From the NCBI GenBank assembly GCA_005406025.1, contig BGZK01000103.1:620001-684000 (forward strand): a DNA stretch of 64,000 bases. The letters run 5' to 3'. This DNA comes from Eumeta japonica. Lineage: Eukaryota > Arthropoda > Insecta > Lepidoptera > Psychidae. Of the stretch, positions 37,758 through 49,203 are shown in pieces. Positions within the stretch are counted from its first letter, which is position 1. Every line of letters begins with the position of its first letter. The translations under genes and the position numbers were made by a program. The notes beneath the pieces were generated by a model. That model made no database searches, was not told where the DNA came from, and was given only the letters and a program-made list of their open reading frames with translations.

Positions 37758-38599
37758 CCTACGTCTTTACAATGGAATAACCGAATTTAGTCTTACGGCA
37801 TTCACAAGGGTTAAATTATCTTAGAAAAATCTAACTTTTATATTGCCAAGAAGATTTTAAGCATATGTGCATATATGCACTTTTCTCAGCTATTTGTGCA
37901 AATATCTTTAAACTTACTAAATCTGTTGATAACAAAATCTAATTGTATTAAAAATTAACAAACAACCGTCAAACACCGTAAAAAAGATCGAAATCGATCC
38001 ATTGAAAAATAGATAAGTATGTTTTATCATGAAAACAATTGACACTGAAGTTTTCTATAATTTGCTTTTATCAACAATGAGCCAAGAATGATTTAAAATT
38101 TCCAACTTGAGATTGGCGGGAAGATTTGACGCCGGCCATCAGGGTCTAAACATACTATTTTTTATATCTCTACATCTCTACAGTCGTCGCGTGACATTCA
38201 ATAATACTTAATTAGGAATCCATTCTTAATTGGCTTGTTAGTCATGTTCCCATAGAAGACAATAAAATAAAACAAAATGAATAGGTACTTAAAAAAAAAT
38301 CAACACGACAAATCGTTTGTCTGTGGTAAAAGTTTTACGAATTTTTCTAACTGGCCAGCGACAAAAGTAGATGAATGAACACAATGAGTTACTGAGTGTC
38401 TTTGACACGCGTCATTTATAACTTTTCCATATTAGTCATGCAACGGGAACATCATAAGCCTTTATGCAAACTATACAAAAAACAATTACCTATTTATTGC
38501 AGAGTGAAATGACAATAGTTTTGGTCAACCAGACATAGTATATTTACCTATTGATTACTAATACAAATGGGATTGGAATACAGTACACACCATAAAGAA

Positions 38600-38725
38600 C
38601 GGTTTCGAAACAAAAGTTTCGCTTTACGCTCTCGCCAGTACTGGATACCGGGCCCTACGGCGAGCGCTCCGGCCTCCCAGCGTTCCTTTATTCCCAACGC
38701 CCCTTTGTCCGTGGTAAGCCCGTAA
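38600..38725 (-). repeat. GC-rich probable transposon-derived fragment
   Basis: The minus strand encodes GALGIKERWEAGALAVGPGI followed by QYWRERKAKL within a 60-codon ORF whose edges are unmarked by splice sites. I have an impression of this motif recurring in Lepidoptera but cannot name the element. A host exon is the alternative. Confidence 0.3.
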
Positions 38726-39229
38726 CTCAAAACAACATAAATAGCTTTGGAACAACCCTCGGGTATACTAAGCTTTAATATAAATTACAGTGTCTCGTTG
38801 TAGAGACTATACTATTTTATCTTACTGTATGTGCTACGTGAATGCAATAACAATTGAATAAAACACACGCCACTAAGAAAATCATACCTAATTATTTGAA
38901 ATGTTGATGTTTGTTTGTTGAAAAACTCGCGGATTACTGTTTCTTGAAAAATGTTCCTGGATATTCTTTAAGATAGGGTATTGTAATAAAATTTATGTAA
39001 ATAATATTTTAATTTGATTTCAAACTTTGGCATGGGAAAAAAATAAATTCATTTTATGCAAACAATAAGTGTAATTAAAACCGTTCTATTTCCACTTTTG
39101 ACTTCCCGCCAAGAAAATTGATCAATTTTCATAACTTGACAAGATAATTTTCAATGCGATTTTCAGAGTTTCATTTTGACATTTGACATGTTAGGACTCT
39201 AAAATTATATTTGACCATTTTTCGAGTGA

Positions 39230-39700
39230 TGTCTGTTTATATGTGTCAGTAAGAATTATATAAACTTCTCATAACTTTTGTACGAATCGGTCAATTGAAA
39301 CGCAATTTACGTCATTCGAAAGTGATTCACTCGCTTTAAATTTTCTGAAAATTTCAACTAATTCCAGTTGGTGAATTTCTAGAAATCTCAAAAAAAAGTT
39401 ACAAGAAAATATTCTTTTGAAATGACCTAGACTATCCTACCGATTGATACCAAAATCTTCTTAAAAATAACGTCGATCGTTGTAGACTCCATCAAAATCA
39501 AATGGTTCGTTCGAAAGATATCTTTAAGGAACAAATCGAAAAAAAAAGGTTTTTTTACATATATCGTATATAACTTGTGAAACTCCTATTGGGTTGATGT
39601 TGGTACATGGTCATCTTATTCTGCTTAAAAAAACTGCTTCAAATGTTGTAAAGCGCATTAAAATCGTAGAACCTGTTCGAAAGATATCGTAGTAGAAAAA
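39230..39700. repeat. Decayed roughly 170-bp tandem repeat
   Basis: GTTCGAAAGATATC occurs at about 39508 and 39676, with TCATTCGAAAG at about 39312. Each is preceded by an ACTC/CATC-AAAATC block, and two of them by ATCTTCTTAAAAATAA or TCTTATTCTGCTTAAAAA blocks. The repeats are old, with large divergence. Confidence 0.5.
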
Positions 39701-39734
39701 TAAAAATAGTTTTTTTTTATACAAATTTAAATTT

Positions 39735-39960
39735 TTGGACATAAAGAGCTCGAAAAAAAATTATCCCTGTATTTTTGAGCCCAAAGAGCCCAAAAGAGCG
39801 TTATAATTTACTTCTATTTATATTTTTGAACGTTTTGAGCTCAAAAGTAGCAAGAAATTTCAGGGACGACCAGAAGGGTAATCGTCTTTCGATCTTTTGA
39901 GCTCGAAAAGCTCAAAAATTTGTAAACAATTACATTTTGGAACTTAAGAAGCTCAAAAAC
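39735..39960. repeat. GAGCTCAAAA-motif cluster
   Basis: AAAGAGCTCGAAAAA, GAGCCCAAAAGAGC, TTTTGAGCTCAAAAGTAG, TTTTGAGCTCGAAAAGCTC and AAGAAGCTCAAAAAC occur within about 225 bp, directly after the 170-bp array. Confidence 0.5.
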
Positions 39961-40581
39961 ACATAGATAAATATCATGTCAGGTTATAGGGATGGGCTAA
40001 AACTTATAATTGCTTTTCAGATTCGTTCTTATATAATCGAGCTGGATCCGATGTTCCGAACCATGAGTTCAAAGAAATCGCCTACTACGAGCACAGCTCT
40101 TATAAAATTTAAAATGTAAAAGTGCCTTAAATCAAATTGAAAAATAGATTTCCATCCATTCAAATAATATCATAGCGTGTACGAGCAAATAACTTTAAAT
40201 GAAAATAGCTCAGTCCGCAATAGCAATATCCCATTAAATGAACAGTTAGGCCATAAAATAGGACATCTGATAGGATCGTAACAAGGCGGTACCTACAAGC
40301 TTCCGGGACGCGGAACTTTATTCGACGTCAATGGCCCCGCGGCGCGAGTACAGCGTGTTTGCCCTTTACATATATATGTGTAAGTAAAACCTACACATTT
40401 TTTTCTTTACACAATTCTCTGCCGTTTCTTGGATACTTGTGCTAATATGATTTTGCTTTTGCAAGGTAATCTTATTCTAATCCGTCAGTAACGTAATGTT
40501 AGTAAAGTAATTTTGGAATGTCATACACTTTACCAAAAACTACGCATATCCACACCTCAACCTCAAATTATAACATCAAAT

Positions 40582-40649
40582 CTCGAAGTTTGAACTCGTG
40601 GCTATGCGATTTGAAAGCGAAGCGCTAACCACTCGGCCACCGAAACTCC
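40582..40649 (-). pseudogene. tRNA-Ser-like relic (likely SINE head)
   Basis: The minus strand reads GGAGTTTCGGTGGCCGAGTG, then GTTAGCGCTTCGCTTTCAAA, then a B-box-like GAGTTCAAACTTCGAG. The TGGCCGAGTGGTTA A-box is that of type II (Ser/Leu) tRNAs. The acceptor stem and variable arm do not fold, so it is not functional. From recall, such heads are common in lepidopteran SINEs. Confidence 0.5.
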
Positions 40650-41184
40650 AAGCGCGAATTCGGCGCGCACTTCGCGCCTTTTATGCAGTCGTCGAATGTT
40701 CATACAACAATTACCAATTGTTTGCTGTAGCAAACTGCATACCAATTATCGGGCGGTCTTAAACTTGGACCGTAAAACGATAATCGTATGTTAAATTATT
40801 CGCTATGGTAATGGGTATGTAAATAAAGGTCTAGTTTCACACGGTTCCGCCAGTTGCTAGCGGTTCATTGTCGTAATTCTGCTGACAGGATGACTCCCTC
40901 GGGAAGTAGATCAGCTAGGTACTATACCGTTTAAATTACATTCCTGCAAATATCGTATAGTGTCAGATGTCAGTCCCGATCACGATATTGAGCCCGGTCT
41001 TGGTCTACGTATTAATCCAGAGTGATGTGGCTGCATAATATGAGTCTTAGAAAAATGTCCGATCTTATTGAAATTTACTTTTTCTACATGAATTTGCGCT
41101 CTCTTCGTATTAATATTAATACAAAAAATATGTGATTTTAATAAATCTTAATAATTATTATAATAATTACTAGTTACACAAGAA

Positions 41185-41430
41185 TTAAGTTAAGTAGACG
41201 GACGAAACAAATCTATAGAGCAGATATGTGTGATAGAGGGTTAGCAAGAGGTACTCTAGGAAATGTTATGCAGAACAAATTGATGGCAAAATTAGTGACC
41301 AAAATATTTTTAAAGAAGAGACACATGTGTAACCCTTGTACAAAAGCATCGATGGATATCAGTAGGGCAAGAGAGGTATGCATGAATTGCATCACACGGA
41401 GATCCGTGATCTCTGCTAATCTTTTTTAAA
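41185..41430 (+). pseudogene. RTE-type LINE fragment 4
   Basis: TKQIYRADMCDRGLARGTLG followed by further residues and MDISRAREVCMNCITRRSVI matches the extreme C-terminal part of the same LINE ORF. The 67-codon ORF is a relic, not a host gene. Confidence 0.6.
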
Positions 41431-44400
41431 AATAGGCGTGAGCATAAAAAGCGAAAAGCGTTTTAAAATTTGGATGGTAATGTTGTTTTTTTACTACTAC
41501 CTTTAATAATTTCAATATATATCCATAAGTGAATCAAGACATAGGTAACTGATAATAAATAGCTATCGTTTCACAACTTAATGCTTATTACACGAAATGA
41601 AATATTACATCGACGACACGTTTCGTATTTTACTTGCAGCCATCTTCAAAATAATTCACTGTCTACGGCATCAACTTCAAAAGGAAAAAAATACACGAAA
41701 ATAACAAAGTGAATTGCATCGTGGAGAAGTAATCTCCGGTCACGATCAAATACCGCTGTAAAGTGATAGAGTAGCGACCACAAGACCGCGAAAATCACAA
41801 AACGCAAGCCGAAGGCTAGCCGACGTAAGGTACGATCTTAAAAGATATATAGAATTCGGTCAGCAACAGGTATTGCAGAATACACAAAATTGGTCAACTG
41901 CATAAGAAACTTGCGCACGCATTCACGCAGCAGTGACTACTGCGCATGGGCCATATCAAACTGAATTAAATCAGTTCAGACGAGAGCGAGCGATAGCTTC
42001 GTGAGGTACAATTGCCTAACCGTGTCTCTTGTTTCATCGTTACGGAATTGATTTTACAAGTGACATAACTGCGGTTGAACGATATTACAAAATTAGGGTG
42101 GCCGGTGACTACTATAAATGTTTAATTGATGGTTTTAACCTTTTTCCACATTAACATATACTGAATATGTTAATGTGGATAAAGATCCAAAAAATATACA
42201 CATAAAGTACTAAATATAAAACATCTCTTAAAGGATAAGAACATTTGTTGTTTTGTGCGTCATAAGTATAGTAAGCTTCCTGTTGGTTTATCATAAAATG
42301 TCTTATGAATTACATTCTATTAGATTCCATTTAAAATCCATTTAATGTTTTTGTAATACATATAGAATAATGGATAGTCAAATCCATTATTTGTTAAATA
42401 TTGTACAGAGACCGATCATGCCAAGTGCTATTGTATGGAACAAAGTCTATATGGATGATATGACTGAAAATAAGTATTAGTAACTTAAGACATCTATAAA
42501 TGTAATGCCGAATCTGTTTTATAAAATAAACTTTCAAGTCAATTGATGAAATTGTACTCAATGTAATATGAATGTATTACCATTCATTACAGTTTGTTTC
42601 ATGAATACATTACAAAGAACATCATAAGTTACTATAAAAATAACCATATTAAACAAGCTTCTTTTTAAAAACGAATGTGTTTTGTAAACATACATAATTA
42701 TTTAAGTTTATATTCACATTATTACCTAAAAACATACATATATTCATAACAATTTAAAACAATTTTAGAAAACAAATCATATTGTTTAAAGACATTTTAC
42801 CTATCATGTCTGTGTAAATGAAACCGACACATAAAATTTCATTATTTTTTAATTAATTAATACTGCTAAAGCTTACCAAAACGTTTTTCAATAAAAATAC
42901 TAGCGATAAACTAAAAACGAAACAACTATACTTGGCTTTAAAAAGCTATACATCACAATTAAAAAGTGAAAAGTCGAACATGATACGCGGCACTTGGATC
43001 GGTGAACGGCGCTAAGGTGAATCACCGCAATCGATCATCGAGAATAAGGTTTTTTTTTTCTCGCGGTGAAAGTGGCCAGTATTTACACAGGTACGCGACC
43101 ACACGTAAAGCCTGTGGTTTACCGAAGCTTATGTTATTTTTTTTTATGCAACACGGGCATTGTGCGAGATGTAGAAATAGCATTACGTTGAATTGTATAC
43201 GTAATGTTAAAATTGTTTGCCTTGTATTACAATTTTAATATTGAAATTTTTTTTATGTCAATCTCTCTCTTTTACTCCGTTATACGGATACCTTAGAATA
43301 TTTTCAATTTTGCGAAATAATTAAATTGAATTGATGATACTACTCCCTCTTAAATTTCTAAAAACAAACAATTTTTTATCGTCATTAAAAAATTGTTTAA
43401 ACAATCTTTACATTAAGTGAGTTTTGATTACCCTATGTATTTCATCCCCTAATTTTCAACTACAAGAGGTGGTTTGAATTTTTTCACAAACTGAAATGAG
43501 ACTATTTTTGCGGTATACCCTATCCAACCATCAGTATCGGATCATCCAGTAAAAATTATGCGTGCTCAAACATTATATACGAGTTCTACCTATTGAAAAA
43601 CCTTTTCCTTTTTTCTTTTCTTAAAAATACATTATTTTCCGAGTAATTATTAAATATACAAATATATTTTTCTTTAAACAATAAAAAAAATGCGTTAGAT
43701 TAAATTAATAAGCACCTCTTATGCTTTACCATTTGTAAAAAATTGAAAAGTTTTATTCAAACTTGCGTCTCAAATATTCCGTACCTCGCATAGTTTAAAG
43801 AAATAATACTAAGAAAACTTGTAGTGCAGTAACATTTTACATCAAACAATGGTTAAGAATAAAAAACTACCCGGAGCATCAATCTCATCACAATTTTCGA
43901 GTTAATAGTACCGATAACCCAATATTATTTCAAAGGTTATAAAAAAACTCGCACATAAGCAGCATAAAATTATCTATTTTAATATTTCTTAAAAGTCAAA
44001 ATTTTAAAGTGCATCATACAAAAAAAGTTACATTTGACTTAAATATTAATATTCTAAACTTACTCGTAGACATTTAGGCGAAAATAAAATTCAATTTCAT
44101 TACTTGTGAAGACGTCACGAGAATGACTTTACAAAATGTGAAATATAAAGATTTTTGGTTAAAATAAAACGACTACACATACGTAAATTCCGTAGTATAA
44201 ATGTATTTAGACGTCAGCTTCTGATTTAGTGAAAGTTTAGGAGTAGGCAATTAGCTTTGACACGTGAACAAACAAGCAAACAGATGGATGCACAAGCGGA
44301 CCCTCAAATTAATGTTAAGGACGCTATTTAAATTATTCAATGCGGTATAATGGTGTCATTATATGGTAACACTACATAAGAATATACTGATGGTACATAC

Positions 44401-45720
44401 AAAATGATTACTAAATCAAATTCGATTCGACCGGTTGTATTTCAAAAACCTCAATGTTGTAAATACATTATTGCAATACTTATAACAACCGAAAAAGTAA
44501 CAATACTGCATATGGGAAATGTTTAACATAAACCGAAACTTGAATGAGAAGCCATCACATTAAATTATCAGAACATATCACGACTACCGAAGGACCTTAA
44601 AAACAAGGCGGCTCACACACTCGGCGTTTTAATTAAAAAGTCGCGAGTCATCGTCGCCCCTCATTTCACGGGTGTCTGCCTCGAAGGCCGCTATCTCAAA
44701 TCGGAATAACATATTTTTACCTCCCGAACACGTTTTACCTTTCGTGGGCGTTGTAGTTTGGATTTTTTGTATCCAACGTATTTTTTTATTTTTTTCTCGG
44801 ACTATGAAAAATATTTCAATTAAATATGCAAAATGACGTCCTGTGCATGTCTAAAATATACTTTTAAAAGCAAACTGTTAGAGATAATACATACACATTC
44901 AATAATAAACTCACCGAGAATACATCACACATGTATACATATGTATAATGTAACCGGGTGTTACGTAAAATTGGTTACTTTCATTCTCACACAATCACCA
45001 TCTCTTGTGAAGTCACGGTTTCCGTTTATAGACGACTTAATAATATTTTAAGACATGATTTGTAATATCAAACGTGGAGAGTCAGGTTTTGCTCAAAAGC
45101 CACGTTTCGTAGTGATCTATTTAAATGATTGTGATTCGTAATGTAAATGTGTTACATCTCGGAAACAGGCCTACCGATTGCAATGTAATTTTTTTAATTC
45201 GCTTTTGCTTTTCAAGTTCATCTATAAAGTGTCGCCTTGGAAAGAGGAAATAAAAAAAATCGAAAACAAACTACAGATTGCACTATATAAGTAAAATGAA
45301 TAAGTGAATATTATAATTATGTAGTTGTTATATTATTTATGTAAATATTTATTTTTGAAAATGATAACAAGCAATGATTTCCGTGGAATGTTATCATATT
45401 CTCACGGCAATCGCGAAAAACGCCTAGTCTAGCTCGGTCGCCCAAGCTCTGTGTATAAATACCGCGAAGACCAATAGATTTTTTTCCACAGATGACATGC
45501 CAAATTCATGATATTAATCATGTTGTTCTCCACATGTAAATAATAAAAGTTTAGTAATATAAACGAGTGTGCATCTTATTCATAAAAAATATTAGCACAC
45601 ATGAGAAGTTACAGAGACAAGAAATCAACTATCGTGATGGAAAACTGACGTAGAAAATATTTATGTCATTTACACGAAACGAAGTCTATATAACGTATAT
45701 CTGGGTGATATAAGACTCAC
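41431..45720. other. Intron of the minus-strand gene; island at 44570-44770
   Basis: Largely AT-rich. 41800-42060 is moderately GC-rich with an initiator-like ATCAGTTCAGACG at about 41971. 44580-44760 (CTCATTTCACGGGTGTCTGC, CTCGAAGGCCGCTATCTCAA) looks like unique conserved-type sequence. No coding frame supported. Confidence 0.35.
42146..42178. repeat. Perfect hairpin, 14-bp arms
   Basis: CCACATTAACATAT, loop ACTGA, ATATGTTAATGTGG. Confidence 0.9.
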
Positions 45721-45834
45721 GAAATTCAGACCTTTGCTGTTGTTGTTGTTGCATTTGATATAGTGTGTGAGAGTTCCGGTGGCCCACTCCTCCTTCAATC
45801 AACTCACTCCTCCCTTCATCAGATATTCTATATG
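45721..45834 (-). CDS. Internal exon C, Gln-rich stalk segment of the minus-strand gene (114 bp)
   Basis: Seen: a strong pyrimidine-rich acceptor (TATCTCGCTCCTTTCCAAGACAAG, read in parts) precedes position 45834, and a GTGAGT donor follows position 45721. After two bases (CA) the frame reads 37 codons (YRISDEGRSELIEGG, then VGHRNSHTLYQM, then six Gln, then RSEF) with one base left over. Only the second AG of the pair AAG-ACAAG keeps the frame open; using the first hits TGA after 13 codons. The two leading bases complete the base left by exon B to give Thr. The CAA/CAG run makes a short polyglutamine tract. Inferred: an extracellular or juxtamembrane spacer. A longer version starting at the AG before 45867 is also in phase but has a weaker pyrimidine tract. 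No domain recognised. Confidence 0.6.
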
Positions 45835-45896
45835 CTTGTCTTGGAAAGGAGCGAGATAGGCATAGGCAACACACTGGTTACTCTTCTAGAATTGCG

Positions 45897-45962
45897 AGTG
45901 TCCATGGGCGGCGGTGACCACCTACTTTTTAGTGGCTCGCGTGCTTCTCAAAAGTGCTATAA
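45897..45962. repeat. Common GGCGGTGACCACCT repeat inside the exon B-C intron
   Basis: GTGTCCATGGGCGGCGGTGA followed by CCACCTAC...GTGGC and CTTCTCAAAAGT is shared with 55231-55300. From recall it is a frequent lepidopteran interspersed motif. Confidence 0.6.
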
Positions 45963-45992
45963 AATTATAGTAATAATTCGAATAGAACTTAC

Positions 45993-46129
45993 TATGGGTG
46001 AGATGGTAAGCGGTGAGGTCATCGTTGAGGCGGCCCTCCATACGGCGCAGCTTGGTGCTGAGGTCGCGCGTGTGCAGGAACAGGAACAGCGTACACGACA
46101 CGCCCACCAGCGCCACCAGCTCGCTGGTC
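45993..46129 (-). CDS. Internal exon B: membrane segment plus coiled coil (137 bp)
   Basis: Seen: acceptor TCTGTCGCGCTTCACAG before 46129 and donor GTAAGT after 45993. One base, then 45 codons, then one base. The protein reads TSELVALVGVSCTLFLFLH (hydrophobic, about the length of a membrane span), then TRDLSTKLRRMEGRLNDD and LTAYHLTH. Leu/Met residues after the span fall at 1, 5, 8, 12 and 16, an a/d heptad pattern. Third positions are overwhelmingly G or C, unlike all flanking DNA, which is the strongest coding signal in the window. Known: a membrane span followed by a short coiled coil is typical of trimeric single-pass proteins (membrane collagens, gliomedin/colmedin-type, TNF/EDA ligands). 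Topology is not settled, because the basic residues lie after the span. The intron to exon C is only 158 bp and contains a common repeat. An antisense 131-codon ORF here is a shadow. Confidence 0.75.
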
Positions 46130-46831
46130 CTGTGAAGCGCGACAGACGCTATTGGTAAACGTAATAAGCGGTCATTGGCTCGCACTACTTCGAATTTACG
46201 ACACCATCGTTGTCGTTAATTTAAGGGTGAACGTAAAATATTAGTTGCAAAGCAACTGAAACTATAATAATCATTAGGTTCTGGCGTTCTCAAACGGTAT
46301 TGAAATACGGATGGCGAGATGAATTTCGCCATCCGGAAAAATAGTAAAATACATACCAGTTTGAAATGATGGTGCTGATTGAGAAATCATTATATAGATG
46401 GAGTTACCGGTCGCGAGAATGGAACTGGCACACGAGAGATACATACGAAAGACGATAAATATTTATGGGATATGTATGAAATCGACATTTTCTGTATCTA
46501 TCTTCCGAGTGCCACATCAAATTGAGACGGACACACAGACAGATGTATGCCGGTATACAACATATACTATTACTATATGTATAGCTTACTATAAATTTAA
46601 TGCCTTAGATATAAGGAATCCAAATTAAGACGGCGTCACCTGACCGTATTCTACATAGAACTTAAAAACTGTAACTCGCAATGACATGTAATTAATAAAA
46701 TTATTAATAATTTTAATAAACCCGCAGTTCCTTTCTTACGCAAATAACACGCGGGACATAATTGTCGTCGCCGTGTCGGGTTCTACCACGGCGCTGTCGA
46801 GGCGCACCCACGCGCTTACTTCACGTTTCAG

Positions 46832-46926
46832 ATGGAGGTGCTTGCACCTTATCCACGCCAGCTCCGCGCGGGTCGGACGTCCAACGTCCGAACGGATTGA
46901 ACTAACTTAACCGTCCGAGGCACGAA
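46832..46926 (+). other. Candidate non-coding exon between good splice sites in a GC-rich island
   Basis: Seen: acceptor CGCTTACTTCACGTTTCAG and donor GAAGTAAGT bracket 95 bp. All three plus frames contain a stop (the ATG at 46832 gives 22 codons). On the minus strand a 47-codon open stretch exists across the same island, but its best donor leaves the wrong phase to join exon B. Palindromic CGGACGT-CCA-ACGTCCG lies inside. Best read as a possible untranslated exon or a regulatory island of the minus-strand gene. Confidence 0.2.
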
Positions 46927-48029
46927 GTAAGTGGTTTAGCTTCATTTGAGTCGAGAGCTCATTTGTCAATTTACCCATGATCGGGATCGCTTCCTTTTTT
47001 TGTCATAAAGATTAAAACAAAACTCCTAAAGGACGTTTCAAATTTAGTTTATATTGCAGGCGAGACCCTATGGATGTTTGTTTGTAACATGTTATAGAAC
47101 CTTTCTTATCACCCTAATTCCATAAGCCCAACGAAAACAGCGACAAAAAATAGAGTGAATTCCAAAATTTATGGAATTGTATGACAATTAATTCAAGAAT
47201 ATAATCAATCCTAATCAAGAATTATTTGTTTACGTGGTAAATTATCTAGCACGAAATAAAGACATTATAAAAACGTGATTTTCTTTTTTAACGCCAAATA
47301 ATTCTTCCAGACATTAATTCCATACAAATAATTTGATTGATTTCTGCTACATTCTTGAAATGACTATAATACAAAATTTGACCTGCAACAAAATAAAATT
47401 GATTCAATAATTTCAGGTTAGATTTAGATTTTACATAAAGCTAACGAGAATAGATCTGGGGTTAACACCAACGTATCTATGTACAAAGGAGACGAACGTA
47501 TGTCGAAATAGTACCTACGGTTTACCGTCTGAAATACTAAATAACAGTAACTTTATACGTATACATCCTTTATACCGGCCTTTAAGAATTCATTTCTGAG
47601 CACGAATTAAAAAGGCCATTAAGCAGCCGAAATGGAAGTAGATTTCATTTTACTTTCATATGGATTATGTAATTTTGATTTTCTAAATTTTAAAATGCTG
47701 TAATTTCTAGACTAGTAAACCGATTTGGCTCATATATGAACTGGACCTTTGTGATCGCCAATAGAACATGTATGTTGTGATTCATTAAGATCTGTAAAGA
47801 ATTGTAGACGCTATTGTGCTGACAACCCCGCGTTATATCGTATATATGTATATATATACACATATATAAACTTTTGAACCATATATATGTTCTGACTCAG
47901 TTCGTCGAAATTGGAAAACAGCAAAAGTTCTCAAAAGTTGCGTCATAAGAACAAGTACAATAGTGAGATTTTTTATGAAATCTACTAAAAAGAGTCACGG
48001 TCGCAATGTCCCCCGTTAGCCAGTCAGGC

Positions 48030-48300
48030 GCACCGATTAATAAAAATCTGATGCGGTCGTTCGTATCGGCTTAATTACAGTTTTGCATTTATACCGTTGG
48101 CCGTTTCGCCGTTTCCAGATGTTGCGATTACGAGGCGGAACCTGCAATTGGTTCCATTCCCACGCCCGTGCTGACGGGTTACTGAGATAGCTATCCGTAT
48201 TTGAATTAACCGAACGCCAGCTAGTGCAGTTGCAACTCCTTGCTCCCACGAGAGCGAGGTGGTGGAAGAATCCTTCTCTCCATAAGAGATCAATTAGCGA
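48030..48300. other. GC-rich island in the exon A-B intron
   Basis: An acceptor-like TTTCGCCGTTTCCAG at 48118 precedes ATG with 23 codons to TAG. Two overlapping minus ORFs (70 and 72 codons) run through the same DNA without splice support. Possible regulatory island; coding is doubtful. Confidence 0.25.
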
Positions 48301-49096
48301 TTCATCGACGTAGGTCTCGATTTAGCGTTAATTACATAAATATAATTTATATACAAATTTAAATTAACCTGCACATTATTAGACGAAGTTTTTGTTTTAG
48401 AATTTGGTATTGAGAAAAAAATCAAGTGTAGGACAATCACGTCGTCGTGTCTGTCTCTGTCCTTGTTACGTTTTTAGAGATAAAAATCGCAATGATGTTA
48501 ATAATATATATATAGGAATAAAGTTCAATGCGCTAGGACGTAACTAAAAATATTTTGTATTCATAATTTTTAATATTCATAATAAATTAAGATAAGATTC
48601 TAGTGGAAAAATTGATATAGATAATCTCAAAGTCTGCTTTGTCATATCAGTCAAAACTGAAATTATCTTATAAAAAAAAAACCTATAAATCGTGTGGCAA
48701 CGGTCCTTGTAAAATTAGAGCTATTTGTCCAATTTTTATTGTTAGCTATTCGTTAGTTTTCCACGCTTATTTTACGTCAACTAAAATTATGTTTGAAAAT
48801 TATTTAATACTTTTTACTTTATAAAAAGCGACTTAATTTTAATTTTTGTGCTCTATATTTTATTTACTTTTCCATACTAGAACAACTTGCAATGTTTGAT
48901 TTAAAGCCTCTGTTGTGGGCTGCATCTCATATCAAACAAAATAAATTATGTCTTCAGACCATTTAAATAAAACACGAAATATCTGGATGAGCAATAAATA
49001 TTCATCCAAAAATAACAATAGATAGGAGGATGAAAGTCCATCGAAAAAATCGTATTCCGAACACCAGAAGGGCTCGCGGGCCCGCAGCGGACTTAC

Positions 49097-49203
49097 TGTT
49101 CTTCATTACGCTGTATGGGAATTGCGTGCACAATTTCTTCTGATTTGAATGCGCCGCGGGCCGCTGTCGTGATAGCGCGCCCCGGAACAACCTGGAATGC
49201 GCC
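49097..49203 (-). CDS. Tentative exon A, upstream of the membrane-segment exon
   Basis: Seen: a strong donor GTAAGTCC after 49097. Read backwards, the frame is open for 35 codons to an in-frame TAG at 49204-49206, which could itself be the acceptor AG. A second possible acceptor, TTCCAG, would start the exon at 49191 in the same frame. The peptide runs GAFQVVPGRAITTAAR, then GAFKSEEIVHAIP, then IQRNEE, with two bases (CA) left over. They combine with the first base of exon B to give Gln, so phase fits across a 2,967-bp intron. There is no in-frame ATG, so an earlier exon would be needed; two short upstream ORFs starting near 49221 and 49262 both stop. The block lies in a GC-rich island with CpG runs, so a 5' UTR or promoter is the main alternative. 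Weak acceptor. Confidence 0.4.

Noticed and set aside
41590..41720. TTTTACTTGCAG acceptor followed by about 20 open codons
   Set aside because: No donor, no codon bias, stops soon.
45763..46158. 131-codon plus-strand ORF
   Set aside because: It is antisense to exons B and C and the intervening common repeat. The minus strand has the splice sites and codon bias.
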